Source of the DNA: an uncultured Caryophanales bacterium
GTDB lineage: Bacteria > Bacillota_I > Bacilli_A > RFN20 > CAG-449
Assembly (NCBI GenBank): GCA_945873815.1
Contig: CAMCEE010000005.1
Span: forward strand, 1-64,000
DNA: 64,000 bases
Direction of reading: 5' to 3'
The first letter of the stretch is position 1; every line of letters starts with the position of its first letter. The position numbers and the translations under genes are program-made. This document shows positions 25,121-35,152 of the stretch, one piece after another. Below the pieces are notes generated by a model. The model worked only from the letters and a program-made list of their open reading frames with translations. It was not told where the DNA came from and ran no database searches.

Positions 25121-26551
25121 ATGGAGAAAGATCATGGTATTAGATTTAGTGACGAAATATATGCAACTAAAGATGATGTTAAGCGCGCGCTAAATATGTC
25201 TAGTATTGATTCAATTTGGGAGAAAGTTACTACGTATCGTTCATATTATTTGCATCAAACTCCTTTAAAAAATGTTGAAAGAGTTCCTTTTAGTGTCGTT
25301 CTTCCACCTAGATTAACTAGCAATATTGTTTCTCTTGAAAAGAGAATGTCTAAATTGCTTATCAAATATTCGCGTCATGGTTCTTTTGGTAGTGAAGTGA
25401 TAAGAGATTTTGATAGGAAAGAATACACAAATATTTTACGTATTTTAGCTGAAATTAATGAGATAAATATTGGTGAAGATACGCTTAGAGCGATAATCGA
25501 CGAATCATTACCAACTATTCCAGTTGAATATCTTGTCATTAATAATTATTATTTAACACTAAAATATTACAAAAATAGATATGCTGGACCAATCAGCCCT
25601 ATGCTAATTTGTTCGATGTATTCACAATTATTACATACTGATTTTGATCCTACATCATTAGTTTCTTATTATCGTAAAACTGAATTGAATGATAAAGCAG
25701 ATCATGTGTTTATTGGAAGACATTACGAGGCTGCACCAATTGATAGGATTGATGAGATGCTTTCTTCTTTATGTGATTTTTTAAACACTTCGTCATTATT
25801 TGGAATCGTTAAGTCAGTTATTGCATATTTCTACATATTGTATATTAAACCTTTTGATGATTTTAACGAAGAGATTGCAATTCTAACGATGAAATATGTT
25901 TTAGCTCATTGCGATAATGAAGATATTGCAACGTTCTTATCCTTAGAAGAATTGCTTCAAAAAGATAGAAAAAACTATATTAAATCATTAAATCTTGAAT
26001 CAGAAATGAAATTGGATTTTACATATATTTTAAGCTATATTGTTCAACTTATTGATGAGATGGTCGCAGATATTGAAAATAATATTCAAAGCCTTGATGC
26101 GATATTGTTATTTCAAGAACAAAGAAGAGAAGACCATCCAAGCGTTGAACAACATGTTCGTCAAATCCTAGTTTCTCCTTCTCCTCAAATTGAGAAACAA
26201 GAAGATAATGAAGAGGAACAAATAATGGAAGTGAAAGCTTCACCTTCATATAATGTTGAAAGAAAAGTTGCTCTTCCTGTTCTTCCTGTAGGACTTGATG
26301 AAAATGATGCTGAACTTGTTGCACAACATCTTATTGAATTATATCCAACGATGAGAAAAAACCAAGCTGAATTCTATGCACGTCATTGTACGATTGGTAA
26401 ATATTATACGATTAGTCAATATAAAAAAGAGCAAAATGTTGCTTATGAAACGGCAAGAACAAGCATGGATAACCTAGTTAATTTAGGTTTTTATAAAAAA
26501 GAAAATATTAGAAATAAGTTTGTTTACACGCCAACTTTAAAAGATAATTAG
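25121..26551 (+). CDS. Fic-fold protein without the catalytic motif, with a C-terminal winged helix
   Basis: 476 residues from the ATG at 25121; an in-frame ATG at 25109 lies inside the likely ribosome site AAGGATGG. Residues 90–330 follow the Fic layout: a YEAAPIDRIDEMLSSLCDFLN segment before a helix and the core IAYFYILYIKPFDDFNEE. In active Fic enzymes this is HPFxDGNGR; here His is Lys and the GNGR part is lost, so AMP transfer is not expected. A Glu/Gln-rich linker (about 345–390) leads to a C-terminal domain that looks like a winged helix (ISQYKKEQNVAYETARTSMDNLVNLGF), typical of Fic regulators. It may act as a binding or transcription factor. Confidence 0.6.
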   Translation: MEKDHGIRFSDEIYATKDDVKRALNMSSIDSIWEKVTTYRSYYLHQTPLKNVERVPFSVVLPPRLTSNIVSLEKRMSKLLIKYSRHGSFGSEVIRDFDRKEYTNILRILAEINEINIGEDTLRAIIDESLPTIPVEYLVINNYYLTLKYYKNRYAGPISPMLICSMYSQLLHTDFDPTSLVSYYRKTELNDKADHVFIGRHYEAAPIDRIDEMLSSLCDFLNTSSLFGIVKSVIAYFYILYIKPFDDFNEEIAILTMKYVLAHCDNEDIATFLSLEELLQKDRKNYIKSLNLESEMKLDFTYILSYIVQLIDEMVADIENNIQSLDAILLFQEQRREDHPSVEQHVRQILVSPSPQIEKQEDNEEEQIMEVKASPSYNVERKVALPVLPVGLDENDAELVAQHLIELYPTMRKNQAEFYARHCTIGKYYTISQYKKEQNVAYETARTSMDNLVNLGFYKKENIRNKFVYTPTLKDN

Positions 26552-26561
26552 GAGGAGACTT

Positions 26562-26771
26562 ATGCGTTTATTAGAAGCAAATCCAGGATTGAATGTCGTA
26601 TGGATTTTACTTGGAGCAATAGGCTTAGGATTAATAGTATTTTTATTAAGAAAATTTATTCCTGGATTAAAAGGAGAAGATACTATTGAGGATGAAAAGA
26701 AAGTCGCAGAAGACAATGTAAAAAGAAGGATAGTTGAATATAAAGAAGAAGAGAAGGATGAAGAAGAATAG
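26562..26771 (+). CDS. Small single-pass membrane protein with an acidic cytoplasmic tail
   Basis: 69 residues: one membrane helix at about 11–31 and a Glu/Lys-rich tail that is probably helical. The ATG follows a perfect AGGAGG. It overlaps the start of hemW. The family is unknown; the size and the ribosome site support it being real. Confidence 0.6.
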   Translation: MRLLEANPGLNVVWILLGAIGLGLIVFLLRKFIPGLKGEDTIEDEKKVAEDNVKRRIVEYKEEEKDEEE

Positions 26772-27819
26772 AGGATTATACATTCATATTCCATTCTGTA
26801 CTCATCTATGCTCTTATTGTGATTTTTCGAAATTATTATATGATAAAGATTTAGTAAAAAGATATCTTGATGAATTAAATCTTGAATTGCAAGAAAGAAA
26901 GATTAAAGATATTACGTCTATTTATATTGGTGGAGGAACTCCAACGAGTTTAGATGAAGAAGAATTGGAATATCTTTTAAAGATGATTGATGAATTTTTC
27001 ATTGAAGGGATTTCTTATACGATTGAAGCTAATGTTGAAAATCTCACTCCAAATAAAATTAAAATATTAAAAAAACATGGTATTAATCGCATATCGCTTG
27101 GAGTTCAAACATTTGATGATAATCTACTAAAATTAATCAATCGCTTTCATTCTTATAATGATACAAAAAGAGTAATTAATGAAATCGTAGAGAATGGGAT
27201 TAATGATATAAATATCGATTTAATTTATGGCCTTCCTTTGGAAGATATGAATCTATTAAAAAAGGATCTAGATATCGCGATGACTTTACCTCTTACTCAT
27301 ATTTCAACTTATTCACTTATGATAAATAAGAATACAAAGATGTACATTGATGGATGGAAAGAAAAAGATGAAGATGAGATTCGAAAGATGTATGATTATA
27401 TTGTTTCGTATTTAAAAGAACATGGATTTAATCGATATGAAGTAAGTAATTTTTCAAAAGATGGTTACGAATCAAAGCATAATTTAATTTATTGGCATAA
27501 TGAAGAATATTATGGGGTAGGGTTAGGTGCTTCTGGCTATATTGATGGAATTAGATATACAAATACAAAATCTATCAATAAATATCTTAATCATATGAGA
27601 AACTATGAAAGCGAAATATTAAAAGAAGATGATATTTGTTTCTATGATGTAATGTTGGGATTAAGGTTAAAGGAAGGAATTCTAGAAAATAAAATTATTA
27701 ATAAGGAAAAGATGAATGAATTAATAAGGCGCAATCTATTAGTAAGATGTGAAAATAGAATTAGAGTGAACGATGAATATTTATTTATATTAGATTATAT
27801 TTTAAAAGAATTGTTGTAG
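26758..27819 (+). CDS. hemW: HemW-like radical SAM protein (heme chaperone / coproporphyrinogen oxidase-like)
   Basis: 353 residues from the ATG at 26758; an in-frame TTG lies at 26734. The radical SAM cluster motif is CTHLCSYCDF (CxxxCxxC). SIYIGGGTPTSL, the GGGTP SAM motif, and GINRISLGVQTFDDNLLKLINRFHSY are typical of HemW, as are NIDLIYGLP and the C-terminal EYYGVGLGASGYIDG. HemW carries heme to respiratory targets; older annotations call it oxygen-independent coproporphyrinogen oxidase. No other heme gene is seen in the window. It overlaps the small membrane gene upstream by 14 nt. Confidence 0.92.
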   Translation: MKKNRGLYIHIPFCTHLCSYCDFSKLLYDKDLVKRYLDELNLELQERKIKDITSIYIGGGTPTSLDEEELEYLLKMIDEFFIEGISYTIEANVENLTPNKIKILKKHGINRISLGVQTFDDNLLKLINRFHSYNDTKRVINEIVENGINDINIDLIYGLPLEDMNLLKKDLDIAMTLPLTHISTYSLMINKNTKMYIDGWKEKDEDEIRKMYDYIVSYLKEHGFNRYEVSNFSKDGYESKHNLIYWHNEEYYGVGLGASGYIDGIRYTNTKSINKYLNHMRNYESEILKEDDICFYDVMLGLRLKEGILENKIINKEKMNELIRRNLLVRCENRIRVNDEYLFILDYILKELL

Positions 27820-27830
27820 AGAGGAGTAGT

Positions 27831-28238
27831 ATGCAAATTGCTAGTTTTGAAAAGAGATTATTAGCTTTTATTATTGATTATGGGATTGGTATAGCGTTAG
27901 GTGTCCTATTATATTTTTTTGTGTTTAATGGATTACTTGGATGGCATATTGCTTATATATTTGTCATAATTCTTGTGACATTATTCATCTATTATGCTTT
28001 GATTGTGGATTTGATTACGTATTTTACGAATGGTTATTCTATTGGAAATTTTATTGTTGGAATTAAAATGGTTTCAATCAAATTCCATAGGTTGTCATTT
28101 AGACAAATTCTTGTTAAGTATATTTCTTTATCATTATTACCTTGTTGCATGATAAATGCTGTATACATGCTTCTTAAACATACAGAAAAAACAATATTTG
28201 ATGAATTGAGTCATACTGTTAGTATTTCAATAAGATAA
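27831..28238 (+). CDS. RDD-family membrane protein
   Basis: 135 residues with about three membrane helices. The start FEKRLLAFIIDYGIGIALG is the RDD pattern (Arg then Asp-Tyr in the first helix) and NGYSIGNFIVGIKMV is the second family motif. The function of RDD proteins is mostly unknown; some act in ion transport. The ATG follows GAGGAG, 11 nt after hemW. Confidence 0.85.
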   Translation: MQIASFEKRLLAFIIDYGIGIALGVLLYFFVFNGLLGWHIAYIFVIILVTLFIYYALIVDLITYFTNGYSIGNFIVGIKMVSIKFHRLSFRQILVKYISLSLLPCCMINAVYMLLKHTEKTIFDELSHTVSISIR

Positions 28239-28248
28239 GGAGGCAGTT

Positions 28249-28611
28249 ATGAAATTATTAGGAAATCTTATATGGTTAATTTTTGGTGGATTATTATGGA
28301 GTCTTGCTTTAACTATCATGGGAGTCTTATGTTGCGTTACTATTATTGGGATTCCAATGGGTGTGCAACTTTTCAAGATGGCAGGATTTGTTCTTTTACC
28401 TTTTGGAAAAACAGTTACTCCATCTAAACCATCAGGTCTTAAACTTGTATTAAACGTTATTTGGGCAATATTCTTTGGATGGGAAATTGCGTTAGGTTTC
28501 TTAGCTACAGGATTAGTTTATTGCATTACAATTATTGGAATTCCATTTGGTATTCAATATTTTAAACTAGCTTCATTTGTTATATTGCCATTAGGACAAG
28601 ATTTCAGATAA
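28249..28611 (+). CDS. YccF-family inner membrane protein
   Basis: 120 residues in two halves, each with the YccF repeat: NLIWLIFGGLLWSLAL, then CCVTIIGIPMGVQLFKMAGFVLLPFG, and again NVIWAIFFGWEIALGF with YCITIIGIPFGIQYFKLASFVILPLG. Four membrane helices are likely. The function is unknown. It follows the RDD gene by 10 nt behind AAGGAGG and ends the operon. Confidence 0.92.
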   Translation: MKLLGNLIWLIFGGLLWSLALTIMGVLCCVTIIGIPMGVQLFKMAGFVLLPFGKTVTPSKPSGLKLVLNVIWAIFFGWEIALGFLATGLVYCITIIGIPFGIQYFKLASFVILPLGQDFR

Positions 28612-28623
28612 TAACTATTTTTT

Positions 28624-28664
28624 ATCAAATTTTTCAAAAACGCTTGAAATATTTGATTTTTTTC
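28624..28664 (+). terminator. Terminator after the YccF gene
   Basis: ATCAAATTTTTCAA (28624–28637) pairs with TTGAAATATTTGAT (28644–28657) with one mismatch, then a T-run. The 3' arm also contains the -35 box of the next promoter. Confidence 0.75.
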
Positions 28665-28672
28665 AATATACT
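28644..28672 (+). promoter_or_regulatory. Promoter of the lysine riboswitch and ABC importer
   Basis: TTGAAA (28644–28649), a 17-nt spacer and TATACT (28667–28672). The -35 box lies inside the upstream terminator stem. Confidence 0.7.
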
Positions 28673-28691
28673 CAAAAACATAAATTGGATT

Positions 28692-28900
28692 GGATAGAGG
28701 AGCAACACAGAATAGTATTTACTGGAGAAGGCGTTCGATGAAAGTAAAGAAAGGCAAGGTTGCCGAAACAATATGAAGGCATTCATATATGTTGGGATGT
28801 AGTATAAGATATTACATACTCCTACATTATTTGTAGAGGCGCTATTAATGAACGTTGATTTCTTAGATTGTATCATTAATAGGTGATGCAATCTTTTTTA
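28692..28900 (+). promoter_or_regulatory. Lysine riboswitch (L-box) with terminator
   Basis: Conserved L-box blocks are in order: AGAGGAGC, AGTA, GGAGAAGGC, GATGAAAG, GAAAGGCAAGGTTGCCGAA, TTGGGATG and ACTCC (to about 28822). The expression platform offers two exclusive helices: CTATTAATGA with TCATTAATAG (antiterminator, about 28842–28882), or GATTGTATCA with TGATGCAATC (28866–28893) followed by six T (terminator). Lysine binding is expected to favour the terminator and shut off the importer genes that follow. Confidence 0.85.
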
Positions 28901-28916
28901 AAAGAAGGAGACGTAT

Positions 28917-29786
28917 ATGAAGAAAAATTTATTAAGAAGTGCACTATTAGTATCATTATGTGCAGCAGGAGTTTCAGGATTTTCATCCTGTGGTGGAAAT
29001 GTAGTTAAAGGACTTGATGATGGAGTTTTAACTATTGGACTTGAATGTGATTATGCTCCATTTAACTGGACTACATCGGTTGAAAGTGAACACACATTAC
29101 CAATTTCAAATTCTGCAGGTAATTTTGCAGATGGGTACGACATCAATTTTGCAAAAAAATTAGGCGAACAATTAAATGTAGAAGTAAAGATTGTTAAATT
29201 AGAATGGAGCGCATTAATCGTCAATCTTAATAGCAATGTTATCGATTGTATTATCGCTGGTATGACCGATACAGAGGAAAGAAGAGAATCCATTGATTTT
29301 ACTAACGAATACTATCGTAGTGAATTAGTATTTATAACCCAAAAATCTATATCTGATTCATATCAAAATCAAGTATTGTCAAATGAACAAATTAATACTG
29401 TATTTGGAGGAAAGAACTTAATAAGCCAAGTTTCAACTGTTACAGATGAAGTTTTAGATATTTTTGCAACAAATTATAATTCTGTTCATTTAACACCGGT
29501 TGAAACATTTGCTCGTGCAGCAAACGATGTAGTTACTGGTGCAGCATTTGCAATGTCTGCAGAATTACCTGTTGCTCAAGCAATCTGTTCACAAAATGAC
29601 GGTTTAGGTATAGTTCACGTTAATCAAGAAGTACTTGGTTCATATTTAAGTGAATTAGGAGTTTCAGTTGGTATAAGAAAAGGTGATAATGAATTGAAAG
29701 ATGCAATTAATAATGTACTAGCATCATATGATACTGCAGCAAGAGTAAATGATATGACTAGTGCAAATGAAAGGGTTAGCGCATAA
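28917..29786 (+). CDS. Amino-acid ABC transporter substrate-binding lipoprotein (probably lysine or other cationic amino acid)
   Basis: 289 residues. A lipoprotein signal peptide ends in the lipobox SGFSSC, so Cys near residue 25 is lipidated and the protein is held outside the membrane. The rest is an SBP_bac_3 fold: LTIGLECDYAPFNW, GYDINFAKKLGEQL, EWSALIVNLNSNVIDCIIAGMTDTEERR and FTNEYYRSELVFI. The Arg in the TEERR site binds the ligand carboxylate. The L-box in front points to lysine. The ATG follows AAGGAG. The stop overlaps the permease start. Confidence 0.9.
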   Translation: MKKNLLRSALLVSLCAAGVSGFSSCGGNVVKGLDDGVLTIGLECDYAPFNWTTSVESEHTLPISNSAGNFADGYDINFAKKLGEQLNVEVKIVKLEWSALIVNLNSNVIDCIIAGMTDTEERRESIDFTNEYYRSELVFITQKSISDSYQNQVLSNEQINTVFGGKNLISQVSTVTDEVLDIFATNYNSVHLTPVETFARAANDVVTGAAFAMSAELPVAQAICSQNDGLGIVHVNQEVLGSYLSELGVSVGIRKGDNELKDAINNVLASYDTAARVNDMTSANERVSA

Positions 29787-30583
29787 TGTTTCTTTCAAAT
29801 GTATTTGACGATGTTGGAAGTTTACTCGCAAAAGAAGAATACGTTAATTGGATATTACAAGGTCTTGCTGGCACAGTTGTAATTGCTTTAATTGGTACTC
29901 TTGGAGGTCTTCTAATCGGTATCTTCTTAGCTTTTGGAAAAAGGTTAGTAATCGAAAAGAATTCTCCTTGGTATCAAAAATTGTGGAAATATCCTCTTAG
30001 ATGGCTTGCAACTGTTTATTCAGTTATCGTTAGAGGAACCCCAATGATGGTTCAAGCTTTGCTATTTCAACAATTATTCCTCTTATTTGGCGTTAATTTT
30101 AATAATATATGGAATGATGTTCCAGTATTCAATGGTTGGTTTTTAGCTGGCTCTATAATCATTGTTCTTAATACTACCGCTTATATGGGAGAGATTATCA
30201 TCGCAGGATTAAATGGTGTTGGACAAGATCAAATCGAAGGAGCAAAAGCTTTAGGAATGAATGATTTTCAAATCTTGATTCATGTTACATTACCTCAAGC
30301 AATTAAGAATTCAATTCCAACTATTGGAAATGAATTAATTGTAAATATCAAAGATTCGTCTGTTTTAAATGTTATTAGTGTTACTGAACTGTTCTTTCAA
30401 GCAAAGACAATTGCAGGGAAATCATATAAATACATGGCAATTTACCTTATTATTGCAGCATGCTACTTATTATTAACATTATTAGCAACAGCAATACTAA
30501 AAATCGTTAGTATGAAATTAGAAGGAAAGAAGATAAATTGGAGTTTCTTCCATTATTCGAATCCTAAAATGAAAGGAGATTAA
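29786..30583 (+). CDS. Polar amino-acid ABC transporter permease (HisM/GlnP type)
   Basis: 265 residues with about five membrane helices. [39 protein letters not shown] and the EAA loop [24 protein letters not shown] stretch ([19 protein letters not shown]) show the HisM-type permease that contacts the ATPase. A single permease gene implies a homodimer. The start overlaps the binding-protein stop (TAATG), so the two are coupled. Confidence 0.93.
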   Translation: MFLSNVFDDVGSLLAKEEYVNWILQGLAGTVVIALIGTLGGLLIGIFLAFGKRLVIEKNSPWYQKLWKYPLRWLATVYSVIVRGTPMMVQALLFQQLFLLFGVNFNNIWNDVPVFNGWFLAGSIIIVLNTTAYMGEIIIAGLNGVGQDQIEGAKALGMNDFQILIHVTLPQAIKNSIPTIGNELIVNIKDSSVLNVISVTELFFQAKTIAGKSYKYMAIYLIIAACYLLLTLLATAILKIVSMKLEGKKINWSFFHYSNPKMKGD

Positions 30584-30588
30584 TCGTT

Positions 30589-31362
30589 ATGAAGAAGAAT
30601 TTATCAGTTTTCGATATTGATGATTATAAAGATCCGATCATTTCAATTGAACATTTAAAGAAGAATTTTGATAATACCGAAGTTTTAAAAGATGTTTCTT
30701 TTACTGTTAATAAGGGTGAATGCGTAGTTATTATTGGTTCATCTGGCTCAGGTAAATCAACGATGTTAAGATGTATTAATCTTCTAGAAAGACCAACATC
30801 TGGTTCTATTAAATTTAAGGGAATAGACATACTTGATAAAAATATTCCTGTTAATAAATTAAGAGAAAAAGTTTCGATGGTTTTTCAATCCTTTGATTTA
30901 TTCAATAATATGAATGTTTTGAAGAATTGTATTATTGGACAAACTAAAGTACTTAAAAGAAATCCTCTCGAGGCTAAAAAGATTGCGCTTGATAATCTTA
31001 CTAAGGTTGGAATGATTGATAGAAAAGATTTTAAGATAAGTGAAATATCGGGTGGACAAAAACAACGTGTTGCAATTGCAAGAGCTCTATCAATGTCTCC
31101 AGATGTTATTCTATTTGATGAACCTACTAGTGCACTAGATCCTGAGATGGTTGGAGAAGTCCTTGGAGTAATGAAGGAACTAGCTAAAGAAGGAATGACG
31201 ATGATTGTGGTAACTCACGAAATGGCTTTTGCACGTGATGTTGCAGATAAGGTTATCTTTATGGATAATGGTTACATCGTTGAAACGGGTACATCAGAAG
31301 AAATATTCTCATCCCCAAAAGAAGAAAGAACAAGAGAATTTTTATCTCGTTATATTGGATAG
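30589..31362 (+). CDS. Polar amino-acid ABC transporter ATPase (GlnQ/HisP type)
   Basis: 257 residues. Walker [11 protein letters not shown]-loop VFQSFDLF, signature [15 protein letters not shown], Walker [15 protein letters not shown] and the switch His in [15 protein letters not shown]. The GlnQ class is clear from the VFQ and [11 protein letters not shown] pattern. It powers the importer encoded just upstream. About 20 extra residues precede the usual start and are in frame behind AAAGGAG. Confidence 0.95.
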   Translation: MKKNLSVFDIDDYKDPIISIEHLKKNFDNTEVLKDVSFTVNKGECVVIIGSSGSGKSTMLRCINLLERPTSGSIKFKGIDILDKNIPVNKLREKVSMVFQSFDLFNNMNVLKNCIIGQTKVLKRNPLEAKKIALDNLTKVGMIDRKDFKISEISGGQKQRVAIARALSMSPDVILFDEPTSALDPEMVGEVLGVMKELAKEGMTMIVVTHEMAFARDVADKVIFMDNGYIVETGTSEEIFSSPKEERTREFLSRYIG

Positions 31363-31371
31363 AATTATATG

Positions 31372-31401
31372 AGGCCACTTTATAAGGTGACCTTTTTTTT
31401 T
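31372..31401 (+). terminator. Terminator of the ABC importer operon
   Basis: AGGCCACTTT pairs with AAGGTGACCT (one mismatch, one G-U) before a run of nine T. Confidence 0.75.
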
Positions 31402-31538
31402 GAATTTCGACATGAATAAACTATTCTTAATTAATATAAACTAATCCGTTTTTTTCTTTATATACTACGCGATATTTTTTAGATAAAAGAACGCTTTAAT
31501 TTTATTTATATAAAATAAAAAATAAAAAATAAAAAAAA

Positions 31539-31565
31539 TTAGCACTCTTTTGTTGACTTTGCTAA
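31539..31565 (+). promoter_or_regulatory. Second, degenerate CIRCE element
   Basis: TTAGCACTC (31539–31547), exactly 9 nt, then CTTTGCTAA (31557–31565). The left arm is perfect; the right arm keeps TGCTAA of GAGTGCTAA. It overlaps the -35 box, so HrcA bound here would block RNA polymerase. Confidence 0.6.
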
Positions 31566-31580
31566 GAAATTGAATATAAT
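31553..31580 (+). promoter_or_regulatory. Heat-shock operon promoter
   Basis: TTGACT (31553–31558), a 16-nt spacer and TATAAT (31575–31580), placed between and over the two CIRCE elements. The rest of the 31402–31538 gap is AT-rich with no other signal recognised. Confidence 0.8.
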
Positions 31581-31584
31581 ATAA

Positions 31585-31611
31585 TTAGCACTGAAAGAAA
31601 AAGAGTGCTAA
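31585..31611 (+). promoter_or_regulatory. CIRCE operator (HrcA binding site)
   Basis: TTAGCACTG, 9 nt, GAGTGCTAA; one base away from the consensus. It lies just after the -10 box, around the transcription start. HrcA, encoded next, should repress from here. Confidence 0.93.
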
Positions 31612-31622
31612 AGGAGGCTTAA

Positions 31623-32669
31623 ATGTCATTAACAAGAAAGCATCAAATATTAAAATATATTGTAGAATATTTCATAAAGACTGCTGAACCTGTTGGAAGT
31701 AATACTCTCATTAATGAATATCATGTTCCATATAGTTCTGCAACTATAAGAAATGATATGGCTGATCTTGAAAAAGAGGGTTACATTGAAAAGACTCATA
31801 CTTCTAGTGGTAGAATTCCATCTAGTAAAGGTTACCACTTCTATATTGATTTCTTACGTGAAAAGAGTGTAGATGAAGAAGTTAAGTACCAATTAGCTAA
31901 CATTTTTACGCAAAGAGAGAAGAGCGTAGATGATGTAATCAAAGAATCTTGTGAGATTCTATCTCATATGACCAACCTTGCCTCAGTAGTTCTTGGTCCT
32001 AGTGCAAATGATGAACATTTATTATCTGTCAATATCTATGCTTTAAGTAGTAATTCTGCAACTGCAGTATTCATTACAGATAAGGGGTATGTAGAAAATA
32101 AAACATTTGTTCTAAAGGATGAAGTGAAAGTTAAGGATTTGGAAGAATGTGTCAAATTATTAAATGATCGATTAAAAGGTGCTCCTATTAGTCAATTAGT
32201 TGAGAAAATGGAGGCATTAAAACCAATACTTAGTGATTATATTAAGAGTAATGATGCGATTTATCGAGCAATTGCTGATGCGTTAATTCGATTCAGTTCA
32301 GAAAGAGTATCAATGTTTGGACAATCAAATTTATTGAATCAGCCAGAATTTAATGATACGGAAAAATTGAAAACATTATTAAAATTTATTGAGGATCCAG
32401 ATAAATTTGCTGGAACTCTAAAAACTACTAAAAATGGTGTTGATGTTCATATCGGTGAAGAAAATGAACATCTTGACGATGTATCTGTCGTAACTTCTGA
32501 TATCAATGTTGGAGGAAGACAACTAGGAAAAATTGCTTTAGTTGGTCCAACTCGTATGGATTACGATAAGGTACTATCCGCATTAGAATACGTCATAGAG
32601 AAATTTAATGAAGTTTATGGGGCGGATGAAGGAAAGGAAGAGGAAGATGACGAAAGAAGAGCAAATTAA
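31623..32669 (+). CDS. hrcA: Heat-inducible transcription repressor HrcA
   Basis: 348 residues. The N-terminal winged helix has KHQILKYIVEYFIKTAEPVG and SSATIRNDMADLEKEGYIEK, with the family motif THTSSGRIPSSKGYHFYID. The C-terminal effector domain ends with GPTRMDYDKVLSALEYV. It binds CIRCE and is kept active by GroEL or a similar chaperone. The CIRCE elements just upstream show autoregulation. Confidence 0.97.
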   Translation: MSLTRKHQILKYIVEYFIKTAEPVGSNTLINEYHVPYSSATIRNDMADLEKEGYIEKTHTSSGRIPSSKGYHFYIDFLREKSVDEEVKYQLANIFTQREKSVDDVIKESCEILSHMTNLASVVLGPSANDEHLLSVNIYALSSNSATAVFITDKGYVENKTFVLKDEVKVKDLEECVKLLNDRLKGAPISQLVEKMEALKPILSDYIKSNDAIYRAIADALIRFSSERVSMFGQSNLLNQPEFNDTEKLKTLLKFIEDPDKFAGTLKTTKNGVDVHIGEENEHLDDVSVVTSDINVGGRQLGKIALVGPTRMDYDKVLSALEYVIEKFNEVYGADEGKEEEDDERRAN

Positions 32670-33222
32670 CGAAGAAACAGAAGAAGAAAAACTTTCAAAG
32701 AAGGAAAAGAAAGGGCTCGACAAAGCAAATGAGAAGATTGCTTTATTAGAAGAAGAAGTCAAAACATGGAAGAATAAATATTATGAAGTTTATGCAGATA
32801 TGGATAATCTTCGTAAGAAGATGAGTAAAGATCAAGAAATGATGTATAAATATAGAGGTCAAGGCTTCTTAGAATCCTTAATTCCAATATTTGATAACTT
32901 CTATAATTGTTTCAAATTTAAACCAGAAGATCCTATGCTAAAAGCATATTGTCAAGGATTCGAAATGATTTACAATCAAATGGTTAACGCTATTGAAAGT
33001 GAAGGCGTTAAGGAATTTCTTCCTGAGATAGGAAGCAAATTTGATTCTTCATCTATGCATGCTGTTGACGTAGTTGAAGGAGAAGAAGATGACGTTGTTA
33101 CTAACGTTGTTACAAAAGGCTATTTCTTAAAGGATAGACTTGTAAGAGCAGCAGGGGTTGTTGTTTCTAAGAAAGCAAAACCTCAAGAAGATGGTCAAGA
33201 AGATCCATCTAAAGCAAATTAA
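32647..33222 (+). CDS. grpE: Nucleotide exchange factor GrpE
   Basis: 191 residues from the ATG at 32647 (behind GGAAGAGG), overlapping hrcA by 23 nt; the frame is open to 32608 but those residues are not GrpE-like. An acidic N-terminal region and long helix (about 1–90) carry KNKYYEVYADMDNLRKKM; the beta domain has FDSSSMHAVDVVEGEEDDVV and KGYFLKDRLVRAAGVVVSK. It releases ADP from DnaK. Confidence 0.95.
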   Translation: MTKEEQINEETEEEKLSKKEKKGLDKANEKIALLEEEVKTWKNKYYEVYADMDNLRKKMSKDQEMMYKYRGQGFLESLIPIFDNFYNCFKFKPEDPMLKAYCQGFEMIYNQMVNAIESEGVKEFLPEIGSKFDSSSMHAVDVVEGEEDDVVTNVVTKGYFLKDRLVRAAGVVVSKKAKPQEDGQEDPSKAN

Positions 33223-33227
33223 TTTGA

Positions 33228-35090
<1,863 letters not shown>

Positions 35091-35101
35091 TAGAATAAAC
35101 T

Positions 35102-35126
35102 TATGGTGGGCTTATAGCCCACCATA
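35102..35126 (+). other. Intercistronic hairpin between dnaK and dnaJ
   Basis: A perfect 10-bp stem (TATGGTGGGC with GCCCACCATA) and a 5-nt loop, without a T-run. It may protect the dnaK mRNA end, act as a processing site, or partly attenuate dnaJ. Confidence 0.6.
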
Positions 35127-35152
35127 TTGTCGTATATTAAGGAGGATGTAAT

